From Streptomyces sp. NBC_00433 (GTDB lineage Bacteria; Actinomycetota; Actinomycetes; Streptomycetales; Streptomycetaceae), in assembly GCA_036015235.1 (NCBI GenBank), contig CP107926.1:4607501-4671500 (forward strand): 64,000 nucleotides of DNA, read 5' to 3'. The translations under genes were made by a program, and so were the position numbers. Under the pieces are notes generated by a model. The model was not told where the DNA came from and did not search any database. It saw only the letters and a list, made by a program, of their open reading frames with translations. This document shows, piece by piece, positions 15,577-23,442 of the stretch. Positions within the stretch are counted from its first letter, which is position 1. Every line of letters starts with the position of its first letter.

Positions 15577-17061
15577 TCAGCCGTAGCTGAGCTTGGAGCA
15601 CGGGTCCGCGTCAGCGCTCCGCGCCTGCTTGCTGAGGTCCGTGGACGGCTTCGGCGTCGTGGACGCCGGCGTACCCGCCTTCGCGGCGGCAGCCGCGTAA
15701 TCCGTGCCGAGCACGACATTCACCCCGCTCGTGTCGAGCTGCACGAGCTGCGCCCCGGGAAAGAGCTTCGCGACCGTGTCCGCGTGCGCCTTCGCCTCCG
15801 CGCCGGCGCCGTATTCGATGCGCGTGACCGTGTGGTCCTTGGTCTTCGCGTTCGTGGCGTTCATGACGGTGAAGCCGTCCGCCTTGAGCAGGGTGGCCGC
15901 CTTGCCGGCGAGGCCGCCCGTGTAGGTGCCGTTGTAGACGGAGACCATGATCCCGGTGCCGTCGACCGTGGCGCTGGGGGTCGGGGTGGGGGTGGTCTTG
16001 CCGGAGGCGTTGACGCCTTCGAGGGTGCGGTCGGCGCGCAGCTCGGCGAAGAGGTCGTCCACGGCGGGGTGGACGAGGTCTATGCGGGAGCCGGAGTATT
16101 TCCAGGGCGCGGTGATGAACTGGATGTTCTTCAGGTCGATGTTCTTGAGCGACAGCCCGAAGGACATCAGTTTGGCGGCGCTGCCGAGCCCGGGGTCGAC
16201 GGTGAGCGACTTGGTGGCCGCGTTGGCCAGCGGCAGCAGCGTCGTCGGGTTCATGCCCTGGCCCTTGATCTTGCTGATCAGGGCGGACAGGAAGGCCTGC
16301 TGCCGCAGCATGCGGCCGACGTCGGAGTTGTCGCCGACTCCGTGCCTGACCCGGACGTAGTCGAGGGCCTGCTGGCCCTGGAGGTTCTGCATCCCGGCCT
16401 TGAGGACGACCTTGCCCTTGTGGCCGAGGTTGGGGTTCATGTCGCCCTGGTAGATGTTGTTCGGGACGCAGACCTCGACGCCGTGGACGGCGGAGGTCAT
16501 GGCGGCGAATCCGGCGAAGTCGACGACCATCGTGTGGTCGACCCGCAGTCCCGACAGCTTCTCGATGGTGTTCTGGGTGCAGGCCGGGTTGCCCTTGACC
16601 GTGTCGCCCACCGAGAAGGCGGAGTTGAACATCGCGGAGGGCTGGTCCTTGGACCACTTGCCGTCGGGGAGCAGGCAGGGGGGTATGTCGACGAGCGAGT
16701 CGCGGGGTATGGATATGCCCACCGCGTGTTTGTGGTCGGGGTAGACGTGCAGCAGGATCGTGGTGTCCGAGCGGCCTATGGGGCCGGACTTGGATCCGCC
16801 GAGCTTGCCGTTCTCGCCGGCGCGGGTGTCGGAGCCTATGAGCAGGACGTTGACGGCCTTGTCGCCGTTGGCGTCGGCCTGGGCCGCCGAGGGGCGGTTC
16901 TTGCTGAGGCCCGCGGAGTCGAAGGTCGCGATGTTGGCGTTCAGCTTGAGGTAGATCGCTCCCGCACCACCGACGAGCAGCACCACGAACGAGACCACGA
17001 CCGCGATGATCCAGCGTTTGCGGTTGTGCTTACGTTCCGGCTTGCGCCCACGAACGCCCAT
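15577..17061 (-). CDS. LytR-CpsA-Psr (LCP) family protein with LytR_C domain
   Basis: A 494-residue membrane-anchored LCP protein. These attach wall teichoic acid, arabinogalactan-like or other anionic polymers to peptidoglycan at the outer membrane face. A cytoplasmic basic tail and helix at about 18-40 precede the LCP catalytic domain (about 80-250), with the polyprenyl-phosphate-binding residues visible in IGSDTRAG, RSDTTILLHV, ISIPRDS and, later, DYVRVRHGVGDNSDVGRMLRQQ. A LytR_C domain follows at about 372-455 (VSVYNGTYTGGLAGKAATLL...). ATG 17061 is preferred over an upstream GTG because GAAGG sits about 9 bp before it. Confidence 0.93.
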   Translation of the reverse strand: MGVRGRKPERKHNRKRWIIAVVVSFVVLLVGGAGAIYLKLNANIATFDSAGLSKNRPSAAQADANGDKAVNVLLIGSDTRAGENGKLGGSKSGPIGRSDTTILLHVYPDHKHAVGISIPRDSLVDIPPCLLPDGKWSKDQPSAMFNSAFSVGDTVKGNPACTQNTIEKLSGLRVDHTMVVDFAGFAAMTSAVHGVEVCVPNNIYQGDMNPNLGHKGKVVLKAGMQNLQGQQALDYVRVRHGVGDNSDVGRMLRQQAFLSALISKIKGQGMNPTTLLPLANAATKSLTVDPGLGSAAKLMSFGLSLKNIDLKNIQFITAPWKYSGSRIDLVHPAVDDLFAELRADRTLEGVNASGKTTPTPTPSATVDGTGIMVSVYNGTYTGGLAGKAATLLKADGFTVMNATNAKTKDHTVTRIEYGAGAEAKAHADTVAKLFPGAQLVQLDTSGVNVVLGTDYAAAAAKAGTPASTTPKPSTDLSKQARSADADPCSKLSYG

Positions 17062-17282
17062 TCCCTTACACCTTCGGTTCGGTGGCACCCGCACACATCA
17101 CGACGAAGCCCCAACGTTTATCAGTTCACCCGGCCCTGACGTATGACGCCGGTCACATTGGCGCCGGGAAGGACGTCTGTCCAGCCAGACACTGTACGGC
17201 GTCAACATTTGGGTGACGCAAAGACAGCGTGGAGTGACGGATTCCGGCCTGGGGGCGGACCCGGGAAGGGTGGCGGGCGGCC

Positions 17283-17711
17283 TCAGTCCCGCAGCGCCTC
17301 GTCCAGGGTGAGCACCGGGAGGAAGACCGTGTCGAGGCCGGTCATGGCCAGGAGTTTGCGGGTCGGCCGGTGGGCGCAGACCATCGCGGTCCTGCCGCCG
17401 CGCTCGATCACCCGGCGGCGGGCGCGCACCAGCAGCGCGAGGCCGAAGCAGTCGATGAATTCGAGCGGCCCGAGGTCGAAGACCACCAGCAGCGGCAGCG
17501 GCCACAGGGCGGCCGCGTCGAGGTGCGGGTGGACGCCGTGCGCGCTGCCGAGGTCGATCTCGCCGGCCAGCTCCACGACGGTGGCCTGCCGGAGCCGGTA
17601 GGTGCGGGCGTACGGCGTCGGCGCCGGCAGTACGTCGCCGAGCCGGCGGCTGAATTCCGGCCGGTCCTCGCGGTTCGCGCCCGCGCGGTCGCCGTTGACC
17701 CCCTCGTGCAC
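17283..17711 (-). CDS. STAS-domain anti-sigma-factor antagonist-like protein
   Basis: A 142-residue protein with a STAS domain at about 40-140 (TVVELAGEIDLGSAHGVHPHL, LLVVFDLGPLEFIDCFGLALLVRARRRV). In SpoIIAA/RsbV proteins a serine right after the Asp of 'FIDSSGL' is phosphorylated by the partner anti-sigma kinase. Here that sequence is FIDCFGL, so the serine is replaced by cysteine. The protein may therefore be a constitutive or phosphorylation-independent binder. A putative RsbW-like ATPase is encoded 1.2 kb away (18891), but it belongs to a whiJ-type cluster. GTG start at 17711 with GGGGGGACG upstream. Confidence 0.88.
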   Translation of the reverse strand: MHEGVNGDRAGANREDRPEFSRRLGDVLPAPTPYARTYRLRQATVVELAGEIDLGSAHGVHPHLDAAALWPLPLLVVFDLGPLEFIDCFGLALLVRARRRVIERGGRTAMVCAHRPTRKLLAMTGLDTVFLPVLTLDEALRD

Positions 17712-17843
17712 CCGTCCCCCCGTCCCCCTGGCATGACGTGCGTAACCGTAGCGGCGACGCGGTGCCGTCGGGGAGGGCGCCAGGGGGAAACCATGCCGTT
17801 ATTCACCCGGAGGGGTGAAGATCGGCCAAAAAAGACCGAAAGG

Positions 17844-18710
17844 TCACAACTCCCGCTGGAATGTGTTCAGCCAGTCGAGCGAGTCGGCGGGGCTCAGCGC
17901 GAGCCGCCCCAGCGCGGTCATGGCCTTGTCGTATTCGACGACCTCGTCGTGCTTGTCGATGTAGAGCGCGCCGGTCAGCTGCTCCAGATAGACCAGGTCG
18001 GGCAGGTCGGACTCGGGGAAGCTGAGCAGGGTGAAGGCACCGCCGCCGGCCGCGTGGCCGCCGATGGCGAAGGGCAGGACGCGTACGTCCACGTTGGGCG
18101 CCTCCGCGGCCTCCAGCACGTGCTGGATCTGGTCCCGCATCACCTGCCGGGTGCCGAACGGTCGGCGCAGCGCACCCTCGTCCATCACGGCGACGAAGTG
18201 CGGTGCCCGCTCGGAGACGAGCAGCTTCTGCCGCTCCAGGCGTAGGCCGACTCGTCTTTCCACCCAGGAGTCGGCTCCTTCAGGATGACCGAGCCGGATC
18301 ACCTGCCGTATGTAGTCCTCGGTCTGCAACAGGCCGTGCACGAACTGCACCTCGAAGGTGCGGATGAGCGCCGCCGACTCCTCCAGACCGACATAGGTCT
18401 GGAACCAGGTGGGCATCACCTCGCCGTATCCGTGCCACCAGCCGGCCGCGTTGGCCTCTCTCACGAGTCCGAGCATGGCGAGCCGCTCACCCTCCTCGGT
18501 GACGCCGTACAGCGTCAGCAGATCGGCGACATCCCGCTCCTTGAAGCTGACTCTGCCCAGCTCCATGCGGCTGATCTTCGACTCCGACGCCCGGATGGAA
18601 TACCCGGCGTCCTCCCGGCTGATCCCCCGCGACTCACGCAGCCGCCGCAGCTGCGCTCCGAGCAGCATTCGTCGCACGATGGACCCGCCTCCCGGCTGCC
18701 CTGCGCTCAT
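17844..18710 (-). CDS. XRE-DUF5753 transcriptional regulator (WhiJ-like)
   Basis: A 288-residue regulator. The helix-turn-helix is at about 16-70 (LGAQLRRLRESRGISREDAGYSIRASESKISRMELGRV). The rest is the DUF5753 domain (WWHGYGEVMPTWFQTYVGLEESAALIRTFEVQFVHGLLQTEDYIR ... VLPFAIGGHAAGGGAFTLLSF), typical of the many WhiJ paralogues of Streptomyces, which act in development with a DUF397 partner. It is divergent from an ATPase gene and near a DUF397 gene, the standard cluster. Two CACGTG-centred sites lie in the divergent promoter. Confidence 0.93.
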   Translation of the reverse strand: MSAGQPGGGSIVRRMLLGAQLRRLRESRGISREDAGYSIRASESKISRMELGRVSFKERDVADLLTLYGVTEEGERLAMLGLVREANAAGWWHGYGEVMPTWFQTYVGLEESAALIRTFEVQFVHGLLQTEDYIRQVIRLGHPEGADSWVERRVGLRLERQKLLVSERAPHFVAVMDEGALRRPFGTRQVMRDQIQHVLEAAEAPNVDVRVLPFAIGGHAAGGGAFTLLSFPESDLPDLVYLEQLTGALYIDKHDEVVEYDKAMTALGRLALSPADSLDWLNTFQREL

Positions 18711-18791
18711 AGGTCACGCTCCGCCCTTGGTTCATCAGCAGTCTGCCACTAATGGCTTGCGCGCAGTACCCGTCCCGTCACTCTGGATCGT

Positions 18792-18824
18792 CACGTGCAT
18801 CAATTCCTTGCAGATGCACGTGCA
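18792..18824. promoter_or_regulatory. CACGTGCAT / ATGCACGTG operator pair
   Basis: A 9-bp perfect inverted repeat: CACGTGCAT (18792-18800) and ATGCACGTG (18814-18822), CACGTG centres 25 bp apart. It lies between the divergent XRE regulator (start 18710) and ATPase gene (start 18891). The same word occurs three times before the DUF397 gene at 19700-19732, which suggests one DNA-binding protein, most simply the XRE regulator, controls all three genes. Confidence 0.65.
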
Positions 18825-18890
18825 GACGCTCTTGCATCCCCAGGGTGGAATCCCTGAGCATGGAACCGTGCAGATACTCCGGGGGCACGC

Positions 18891-19373
18891 ATGAAGGCAG
18901 AGGCCGCACCTGTGCTCGACCCGTTATGGCAAGGCGTGCTCGCGCCCGAGCGACTTGCCGCGGGTCACGGCGCCACGTGCGAGCTGCCCGCCGCCCTGGA
19001 GTCGGTGCGTGAGGCCCGTCACTTCACCCGCTCGACACTCCAGCACTGGGACCTGGCCGCGCTGCTCGACTCCATGGAGCTGGTGGCGTCGGAGCTGGTC
19101 ACCAACGCGCTGCGCTACGCGGTTCCGGTCGGCACGCCCGGCGCGCCGGTGCGGCTGAGCCTGGTGCGCTGGACCAGCCGGGTGGTCTGTGCCGTACGCG
19201 ACCCGAGCGGTGTGGCACCGGTCACGAAAGACCCTGACTTCGTGGCCGAGACCGGTCGCGGACTGCACCTGGTGGACTCCTTCAGCGAGAACTGGGGATG
19301 GCACCCGCTGAGCGGTACGGGGAAGGTCGTCTGGGCGCTGTTCCTGGTCTCGCCGACCGGCCAGCGCGGGTAG
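18891..19373 (+). CDS. RsbW-like ATP-binding protein (HATPase)
   Basis: A 160-residue GHKL ATPase-fold protein of the anti-sigma/regulatory kinase type. The N-box is ELVASELVTNALRYA (about 63-77), the G1 box is VRDPSGV, and the G2 box is ETGRGLHLVDSFSENWGW. In WhiJ-type clusters such a gene is regularly found divergent from the XRE regulator; its biochemical role there is unsettled, and serine-kinase activity is only inferred from the fold. It converges on the DUF397 gene with 20 bp between stops. Confidence 0.88.
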   Translation: MKAEAAPVLDPLWQGVLAPERLAAGHGATCELPAALESVREARHFTRSTLQHWDLAALLDSMELVASELVTNALRYAVPVGTPGAPVRLSLVRWTSRVVCAVRDPSGVAPVTKDPDFVAETGRGLHLVDSFSENWGWHPLSGTGKVVWALFLVSPTGQRG

Positions 19374-19393
19374 GGGCGTGACGCGTCAGGGCG

Positions 19394-19645
19394 TCACGGC
19401 CCGGCCACCAGCGGCATCAGATGGTCGAACTCGCCCGCCTTCACCCCGATGATCATCGACTCGATCTCCGCCCGGGTGTAAATCAGCGCGGGACCGTCCG
19501 GAAAGCGTGAATTGCGTACGGCAACGTCGCCGTCGGGCAGTGCCGCGAACTCCACACATGTGCCATTGGCATTGCTGTGTCTGCTCTTCTGCCAGACCAC
19601 GCCCGCGAGATCTTCTGCGGCCATTCCATTGTGTGTCCGGCGCAT
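19394..19645 (-). CDS. DUF397 protein of whiJ-like cluster 1
   Basis: An 83-residue protein. ATG 19645 has GGGGAG about 7 bp upstream; longer frames would run through the operator repeats and give a Cys-Thr tract, so they were not chosen. DUF397 core: VVWQKSRHSNANGTCVEFAALPDGDVAVRNSRFPDGPALIYTRAEIESMIIGVKAGEFDHL, with the typical S..NG.CVE and VA.RDS-like motifs. DUF397 proteins partner the neighbouring XRE-DUF5753 regulators, perhaps as a small antitoxin-like or co-regulatory subunit (role inferred from genetics on whiJ). Confidence 0.92.
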   Translation of the reverse strand: MRRTHNGMAAEDLAGVVWQKSRHSNANGTCVEFAALPDGDVAVRNSRFPDGPALIYTRAEIESMIIGVKAGEFDHLMPLVAGP

Positions 19646-19699
19646 CAGCCACTCCCCAAAAGTGCCGTGTGGTACAGGAGATGATAACTCGTGGGGCGA

Positions 19700-19733
19700 G
19701 CACGTGCATGTGCACGTGCAAGTGCACGTGCAG
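19700..19733. promoter_or_regulatory. triple GCACGTGCA operator of the DUF397 gene
   Basis: Three copies of GCACGTGCA with CACGTG centres at 19701, 19713 and 19725, an exact 12-bp period; copies 2 and 3 are the full palindrome TGCACGTGCA. The array lies 55-88 bp upstream of the DUF397 start. The spacing of about one helical turn suggests cooperative binding on one DNA face. Confidence 0.7.
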
Positions 19734-19878
19734 TCACAGCGCGTCATCTTGGAGAGCGCTCTGACCTGAACCTGACCGGAATGTGAATGCGGCGACGGTT
19801 ACCCGGCTACGGTCCGATACGATTGACGGTCCGTAGATGAATTCCTCACTCCGCGCTACGAATTGGGAGCAGCCTGCA

Positions 19879-21609
19879 ATGGCTCGTCACCTCATCACCT
19901 CAGCCCTGCCCTATATCAACGGGATCAAGCACCTGGGCAACATGGTGGGGTCCATGCTCCCCGCGGACGTCTACGCCAGGTATCTGAGGCAGCGTGGACA
20001 CGATGTGCTCTACATCTGCGCCACCGACGAACACGGCACTCCGGCGGAACTCGGCGCGAAGGAGGCCGGCCTTCCTGTCGATGTCTTCTGCGCCCGCGCG
20101 CACGACGCCCAAAAGGCCGTCTACGACGGCTTCGCACTGTCCTTCGACTACTTCGGCCGCAGCTCCTCCGCGCAGAACGTGGACATCACCCAGCGCTTCG
20201 CACGCCGGCTGAACGAGAACGGCTTCATCGAGGAGCGGGCGATCCGCCAGGTCTACTCGCTGACCGACGAGCGCTTCCTGCCCGACCGCTACATCGTCGG
20301 CACCTGCCCGCACTGCGGCTACGACAAGGCCCGCGGCGACCAGTGCGAGAACTGCACCCGGGTGCTCGACCCCACCGACCTGATCGAGCCGCGCTCGGCC
20401 ATCAGCGGCAGCAGCGCGCTGGAGATCAGGGAGACCAAGCACCTCTTCCTCCTCCAGTCCAAGCTGGCCGCCGAGGTCGAGGCCTGGCTCGACGCGAACA
20501 GCGACGACTGGCCGACCCTGGCGTCCTCGATCGCCCGCAAATGGCTCACGGAGGGCCTGCGCGACCGGGCTATCACCCGCGATCTCGACTGGGGTGTGCC
20601 CGTGCCCGCCGACACCTGGCCTGAGCTTGCCGCCGAGGGCAAAGTCTTCTACGTCTGGTTCGACGCCCCGATCGAGTACATCGGTTCCACCAAGGAATGG
20701 TCCGACGCGGCCCCCGAAGGCGAAACGCGCGACTGGCAGTCGTGGTGGTACGAAGCCGACGAGAGCGTCCGCTACACGCAGTTCATGGGCAAGGACAACG
20801 TGCCCTTCCACACCGTGATGTTCCCCGCCACCCAACTGGGCACCAGGGAGCCGTGGAAGAAGGTCGACTTCGTCAAGGCCTTCAACTGGCTGAACTACTA
20901 CGGGGGGAAGTTCTCCACCTCCCAGCGCCGCGGCGTCTTCACCGAGGCCGCGCTCGAACTGCTGCCCGCCGACTACTGGCGCTACTTCCTGATGGCCAAT
21001 GCGCCCGAGTCCGACGACACCTCCTTCACCTGGGAGCTGTTCGCGGCCGGCGTCAACAAGGATCTCGCCGACACCCTCGGCAATTTCGTCAACCGGGTGC
21101 TCTCCTTCTCCCGCAAGCGCTTCGGCGACGAGGTGCCTGCCGGTGCGCCGGCCGGCGAGGCGGAGGCGAAGCTCGGCGAGCAGATCGCCGGGCTGCTCGC
21201 CGAATACGAGGGCCACATGGAGGCCATGCAGTTCCGCAAGGCGGCCCAGTCGCTGCGGGCGCTGTGGAGCGCGGGCAACTCCTATCTGGAGGAGAAGGCC
21301 CCCTGGATGGAGATCAAGACCGACCAGGACGGCGCCGCGCTGACCCTGCGCACCGCGATGAACCTGATCCACCTCTACGCCGTCGTCTCCGAACCCTTCA
21401 TCCCGGCCTCGGCCGCCGCGATGCGGGCCGCCTTCGCACTGCCCGAGGACGACGCGCGCTGGGTCACCGCGGCCGAGGCCCGCACCCTGGCCTCGGTCCC
21501 GGCCGGTACGCCCTTCACCGTGCCGCCGGTGCTCTTCGCGAAGATCACCGACGACGAGCTGGCCTCGTACGTCGACCGCTTCGGCGGCGACCCGGACGCC
21601 GCCGCGTAG
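19879..21609 (+). CDS. metG: methionyl-tRNA synthetase
   Basis: A 576-residue class I synthetase that charges tRNA-Met in the cytosol. The ATG at 19879 has GGGAG about 9 bp upstream. The HIGH motif appears as HLGN (residues 18-21). The zinc knuckle is CPHCGYDKARGDQCENC (about 148-164), and the KMSKS loop appears as KFSTS (in YYGGKFSTSQRRG), followed by PADYWRYFLMANAPE and an anticodon-binding helical domain. No C-terminal EMAP-like tRNA-binding domain is present. The 3' end is overlapped antisense by the frame of the small lipoprotein gene. Confidence 0.97.
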   Translation: MARHLITSALPYINGIKHLGNMVGSMLPADVYARYLRQRGHDVLYICATDEHGTPAELGAKEAGLPVDVFCARAHDAQKAVYDGFALSFDYFGRSSSAQNVDITQRFARRLNENGFIEERAIRQVYSLTDERFLPDRYIVGTCPHCGYDKARGDQCENCTRVLDPTDLIEPRSAISGSSALEIRETKHLFLLQSKLAAEVEAWLDANSDDWPTLASSIARKWLTEGLRDRAITRDLDWGVPVPADTWPELAAEGKVFYVWFDAPIEYIGSTKEWSDAAPEGETRDWQSWWYEADESVRYTQFMGKDNVPFHTVMFPATQLGTREPWKKVDFVKAFNWLNYYGGKFSTSQRRGVFTEAALELLPADYWRYFLMANAPESDDTSFTWELFAAGVNKDLADTLGNFVNRVLSFSRKRFGDEVPAGAPAGEAEAKLGEQIAGLLAEYEGHMEAMQFRKAAQSLRALWSAGNSYLEEKAPWMEIKTDQDGAALTLRTAMNLIHLYAVVSEPFIPASAAAMRAAFALPEDDARWVTAAEARTLASVPAGTPFTVPPVLFAKITDDELASYVDRFGGDPDAAA

Positions 21610-21787
21610 GGTCGGGCACCGCCGCGCGCCCGTGTGCCGCCGATTCGTCGAACGGCACCGGGCGCAGCGGCCCCTCCTCCGGCAGCCGCGACCGCCGGGC
21701 GCCCGTGGCCGGGGTGCACGCGGCGGCCAGCGCCGCGGCCAGCCCGAGCACCGCGCCCCGCCGGCCGATCGCCGCCGGACCGCTCAT
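21545..21787 (-). CDS. small lipoprotein, possibly truncated, third gene of the sigma operon
   Basis: An 80-residue frame whose ATG (21787) overlaps the stop of the preceding membrane protein gene as ATGA. It begins MSGPAAIGRRGAVLGLAAALAAAC, a twin-arginine-like signal with a lipobox ending in Cys at about 24. After about 35 more residues (LPEEGPLRPVPFDESAAHGRA) the frame becomes purely Arg/Pro-rich and runs 65 bp antisense into the end of metG. That tail is not protein-like, so the gene has probably lost its 3' part or ends early. The start and signal are convincing; function is unknown. Confidence 0.5.
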   Translation of the reverse strand: MSGPAAIGRRGAVLGLAAALAAACTPATGARRSRLPEEGPLRPVPFDESAAHGRAAVPDPTRRRPGRRRSGRRTRPARRR

Positions 21788-22539
21788 CCGAAGTCCGCGG
21801 ACGCCAGCAGGTCGGTGACCCGCGCCAGTTGGGCGGCCGAGGGGTGCGCCAGGCAGGCCGTCGCCCACACCAGCGTGCCCGTCGCCGCCGAGCCGGTCAT
21901 CGTCCGCCCCATCTGCCGGGTGCCGTTGACCGTACGGCAGGACGTGTACGGCGCCACGTCGGCGAGCGGCAGGTCCAAGCTGTGGAAATCATCCACCTGG
22001 ACCTTGTTCTGCCGGAGGTTGAACATCACCAGCACCCCGTCCTTGGCCAATACGCGGGCCAGCGGGGTGCAGAAGCCGTCCAGGGCGTGCGCGCAACCGC
22101 CCTGGGGCAGCACCAGTGTCTGCGACGAGAGGAAAACGCTGCTCGTGGCCGGGTCCTGGAGTATCCGCCAGCCCGGCGGCGGCCGCAGCCGCAGCCCGTC
22201 CATGCCGGAGGGCCGGTAGCCGTCGTCCGATGGTGACGTCGTGCCCGGACCGTACGTCGTCGGGCCGTGCGCGGCCGGCGTCGTCCGCACCACGGCGGGG
22301 CCGCTGGTCGCCACCACCGCGGGAGCCGCCCCGCCGCCGTCCGGACGCAGCAGTCCGGGCGCGGTCAGCAGGCCCGCCGCCACCGCGAGCACCGCGCCCC
22401 CGGTGACCGCGGCCGTACGCCGCCGGCGCCGCCTGACCCGCTCGCGGATCCGCTCAAGCCGCTGCGCGGGGGCGGGCGGCTGGGGCACCGCCCGCTCCAG
22501 CAGCACCCGCAGCTCGTCCTCCTCAGTCACGCGACTCAC
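21784..22539 (-). CDS. single-pass membrane protein, possible anti-sigma factor
   Basis: A 251-residue protein. Its GTG (22539) overlaps the sigma-factor stop by 17 bp; a second GTG at 22530 is possible. Residues 1-40 are charged and cytoplasmic; a helix follows at about 43-62 (AVTGGAVLAVAAGLLTAPGLL). The outer region holds a Cys-containing domain (PPPGWRILQDPATSSVFLSSQ, LVLPQGGCAHALDGFC, ATACLAHPSAAQLARVTDLLAS). It has the layout of membrane partners of SigE-family sigma factors, but no zinc anti-sigma HXXXCXXC motif is seen, so inhibition of the sigma factor is only inferred from coupling. Confidence 0.65.
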   Translation of the reverse strand: MSRVTEEDELRVLLERAVPQPPAPAQRLERIRERVRRRRRRTAAVTGGAVLAVAAGLLTAPGLLRPDGGGAAPAVVATSGPAVVRTTPAAHGPTTYGPGTTSPSDDGYRPSGMDGLRLRPPPGWRILQDPATSSVFLSSQTLVLPQGGCAHALDGFCTPLARVLAKDGVLVMFNLRQNKVQVDDFHSLDLPLADVAPYTSCRTVNGTRQMGRTMTGSAATGTLVWATACLAHPSAAQLARVTDLLASADFG

Positions 22540-23032
22540 CGCCGTCCGCCGTCACCGCGGCCGGCAGCCGCCCGCGCAGCGTCCGCAACGCCTTGGCCGC
22601 CTGGCTCTTCACCGTGCCCTCCGAACACCCCAGCGCCTCCGCGGTCTCGGTCACGCTCAGATCCTCGAAGTACCGCAGCACCACCACGGCCCGCTGCCGC
22701 AGCGGCAACGCCCGCACCGCGGCGGCGAGCGCCTGCTCCAGGTCCACCCCGGCGTACGCGTCCTCCGCGAGCGCCCGGTCCGGCACATCCCCGTGCGGCA
22801 CCTCCCCCCGCCACCGCCGCCGCCACCACGAGGCATGCGTGTGCACCAACGCTCGGCGTACGTACGCCTCCGGGTTCTCCTCGGCGATCCGGTGCCACTT
22901 CGGCCACACCTTGGCCAGCACGGTCTGCAACAGGTCCTCTGCGAGGTGCGCGTCCCCCGTGAGCAGCCACGCCACACGCAGCAGCCGTTGCCCCCGCGCC
23001 GCAACGAACTGCTCGAACCCGCCCTCGCCCAC
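22523..23032 (-). CDS. SigE-family ECF RNA polymerase sigma factor
   Basis: A 169-residue ECF sigma factor of the actinobacterial 'SigE family' (ECF41/SigM-like size without extra domains). GTG 23032 is chosen because GGGGAGGAT sits 7 bp upstream. Region 2 is FEQFVAARGQRLLRVAWLLTGDAHLAEDLLQTVLAKVWPKW; region 4 is LPLRQRAVVVLRYFEDLSVTETAEALGCSEGTVKSQAAKALRTL. It directs RNA polymerase to a small regulon, probably including its own operon with the membrane protein and small lipoprotein downstream. No autoregulatory promoter was recognised in the repeat-filled upstream region. Confidence 0.92.
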   Translation of the reverse strand: MGEGGFEQFVAARGQRLLRVAWLLTGDAHLAEDLLQTVLAKVWPKWHRIAEENPEAYVRRALVHTHASWWRRRWRGEVPHGDVPDRALAEDAYAGVDLEQALAAAVRALPLRQRAVVVLRYFEDLSVTETAEALGCSEGTVKSQAAKALRTLRGRLPAAVTADGGESRD

Positions 23033-23120
23033 GGAATATCCTCCCCACACCACATAAACGCCCTGGGCCTCCGGCCCGGTTGCCTGGAAGACGTCCCCTC
23101 TGCGCAGGGGGGTGCCCTTC

Positions 23121-23299
23121 AGGGGCGCGGGGCTGCATCTGATCTGCGGCTGGCGCCGCGTGGGCGCGTCACGTGGCGACGGACCGCCACCACCCCAGGG
23201 GCGCGGGGCTGCATCTGATCTGCGGCTGGCGCCGCGTGGGCGCGTCACGTGGCGACGGACCGCCACCACCCCAGGGGCGCGGGGAACTGCGCGCTCAGC
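23121..23299. repeat. 2.3 copies of a 76-bp tandem repeat
   Basis: Two identical 76-bp units (23121-23196 and 23197-23272) start with AGGGGCGCGGGG, followed by a third partial unit (23273-23299) that diverges after 12 bp into the AACTGCGCGCTCAGC form seen at 15440. The array lies between the sigma-factor start and the aspS terminator; 23033-23442 has no gene. Confidence 0.9.
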
Positions 23300-23380
23300 C
23301 CACCACCGGCCGGTGGTCCGGGGCGGACCGATCAGCCCCTCACGGCCGGTGGCGACGTGCAGCCCGTCGACGGCCGACCG

Positions 23381-23399
23381 CGCCGTTCCCCGCGCCCCT
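23381..23399 (-). repeat. dispersed GC-rich element, reversed copy near aspS
   Basis: Minus-strand AGGGGCGCGGGGAACGGCG, facing the forward copies at 23121-23299. The opposed copies could form a long stem. Confidence 0.7.
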
Positions 23400-23403
23400 A
23401 GGG

Positions 23404-23437
23404 GGCGCCCCCTGGCGCAAAGGGGCCCGGGGGCGCC
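23404..23437 (-). terminator. terminator after aspS
   Basis: Inverted repeat GGCGCCCCC (23404-23412)/GGGGGCGCC (23429-23437), perfect 9-bp stem with a 16-base loop, starting 5 bp beyond the aspS stop. Confidence 0.7.
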
Positions 23438-23442
23438 GGGGG

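Noticed and set aside
19646..19747. N-terminal Cys-Thr tract (CTCTCTCTC) extending the DUF397 protein
   Set aside because: It is the translation of the GCACGTGCA operator array; the well-placed ATG at 19645 with GGGGAG gives the normal DUF397 length.
19900..21372. 490-codon minus-strand open frame inside metG
   Set aside because: Antisense shadow of metG; no ribosome-binding site and protein-unlike composition.
23121..23299. CRISPR array
   Set aside because: Units are contiguous 76-bp tandem copies without variable spacers, and no cas genes are present.
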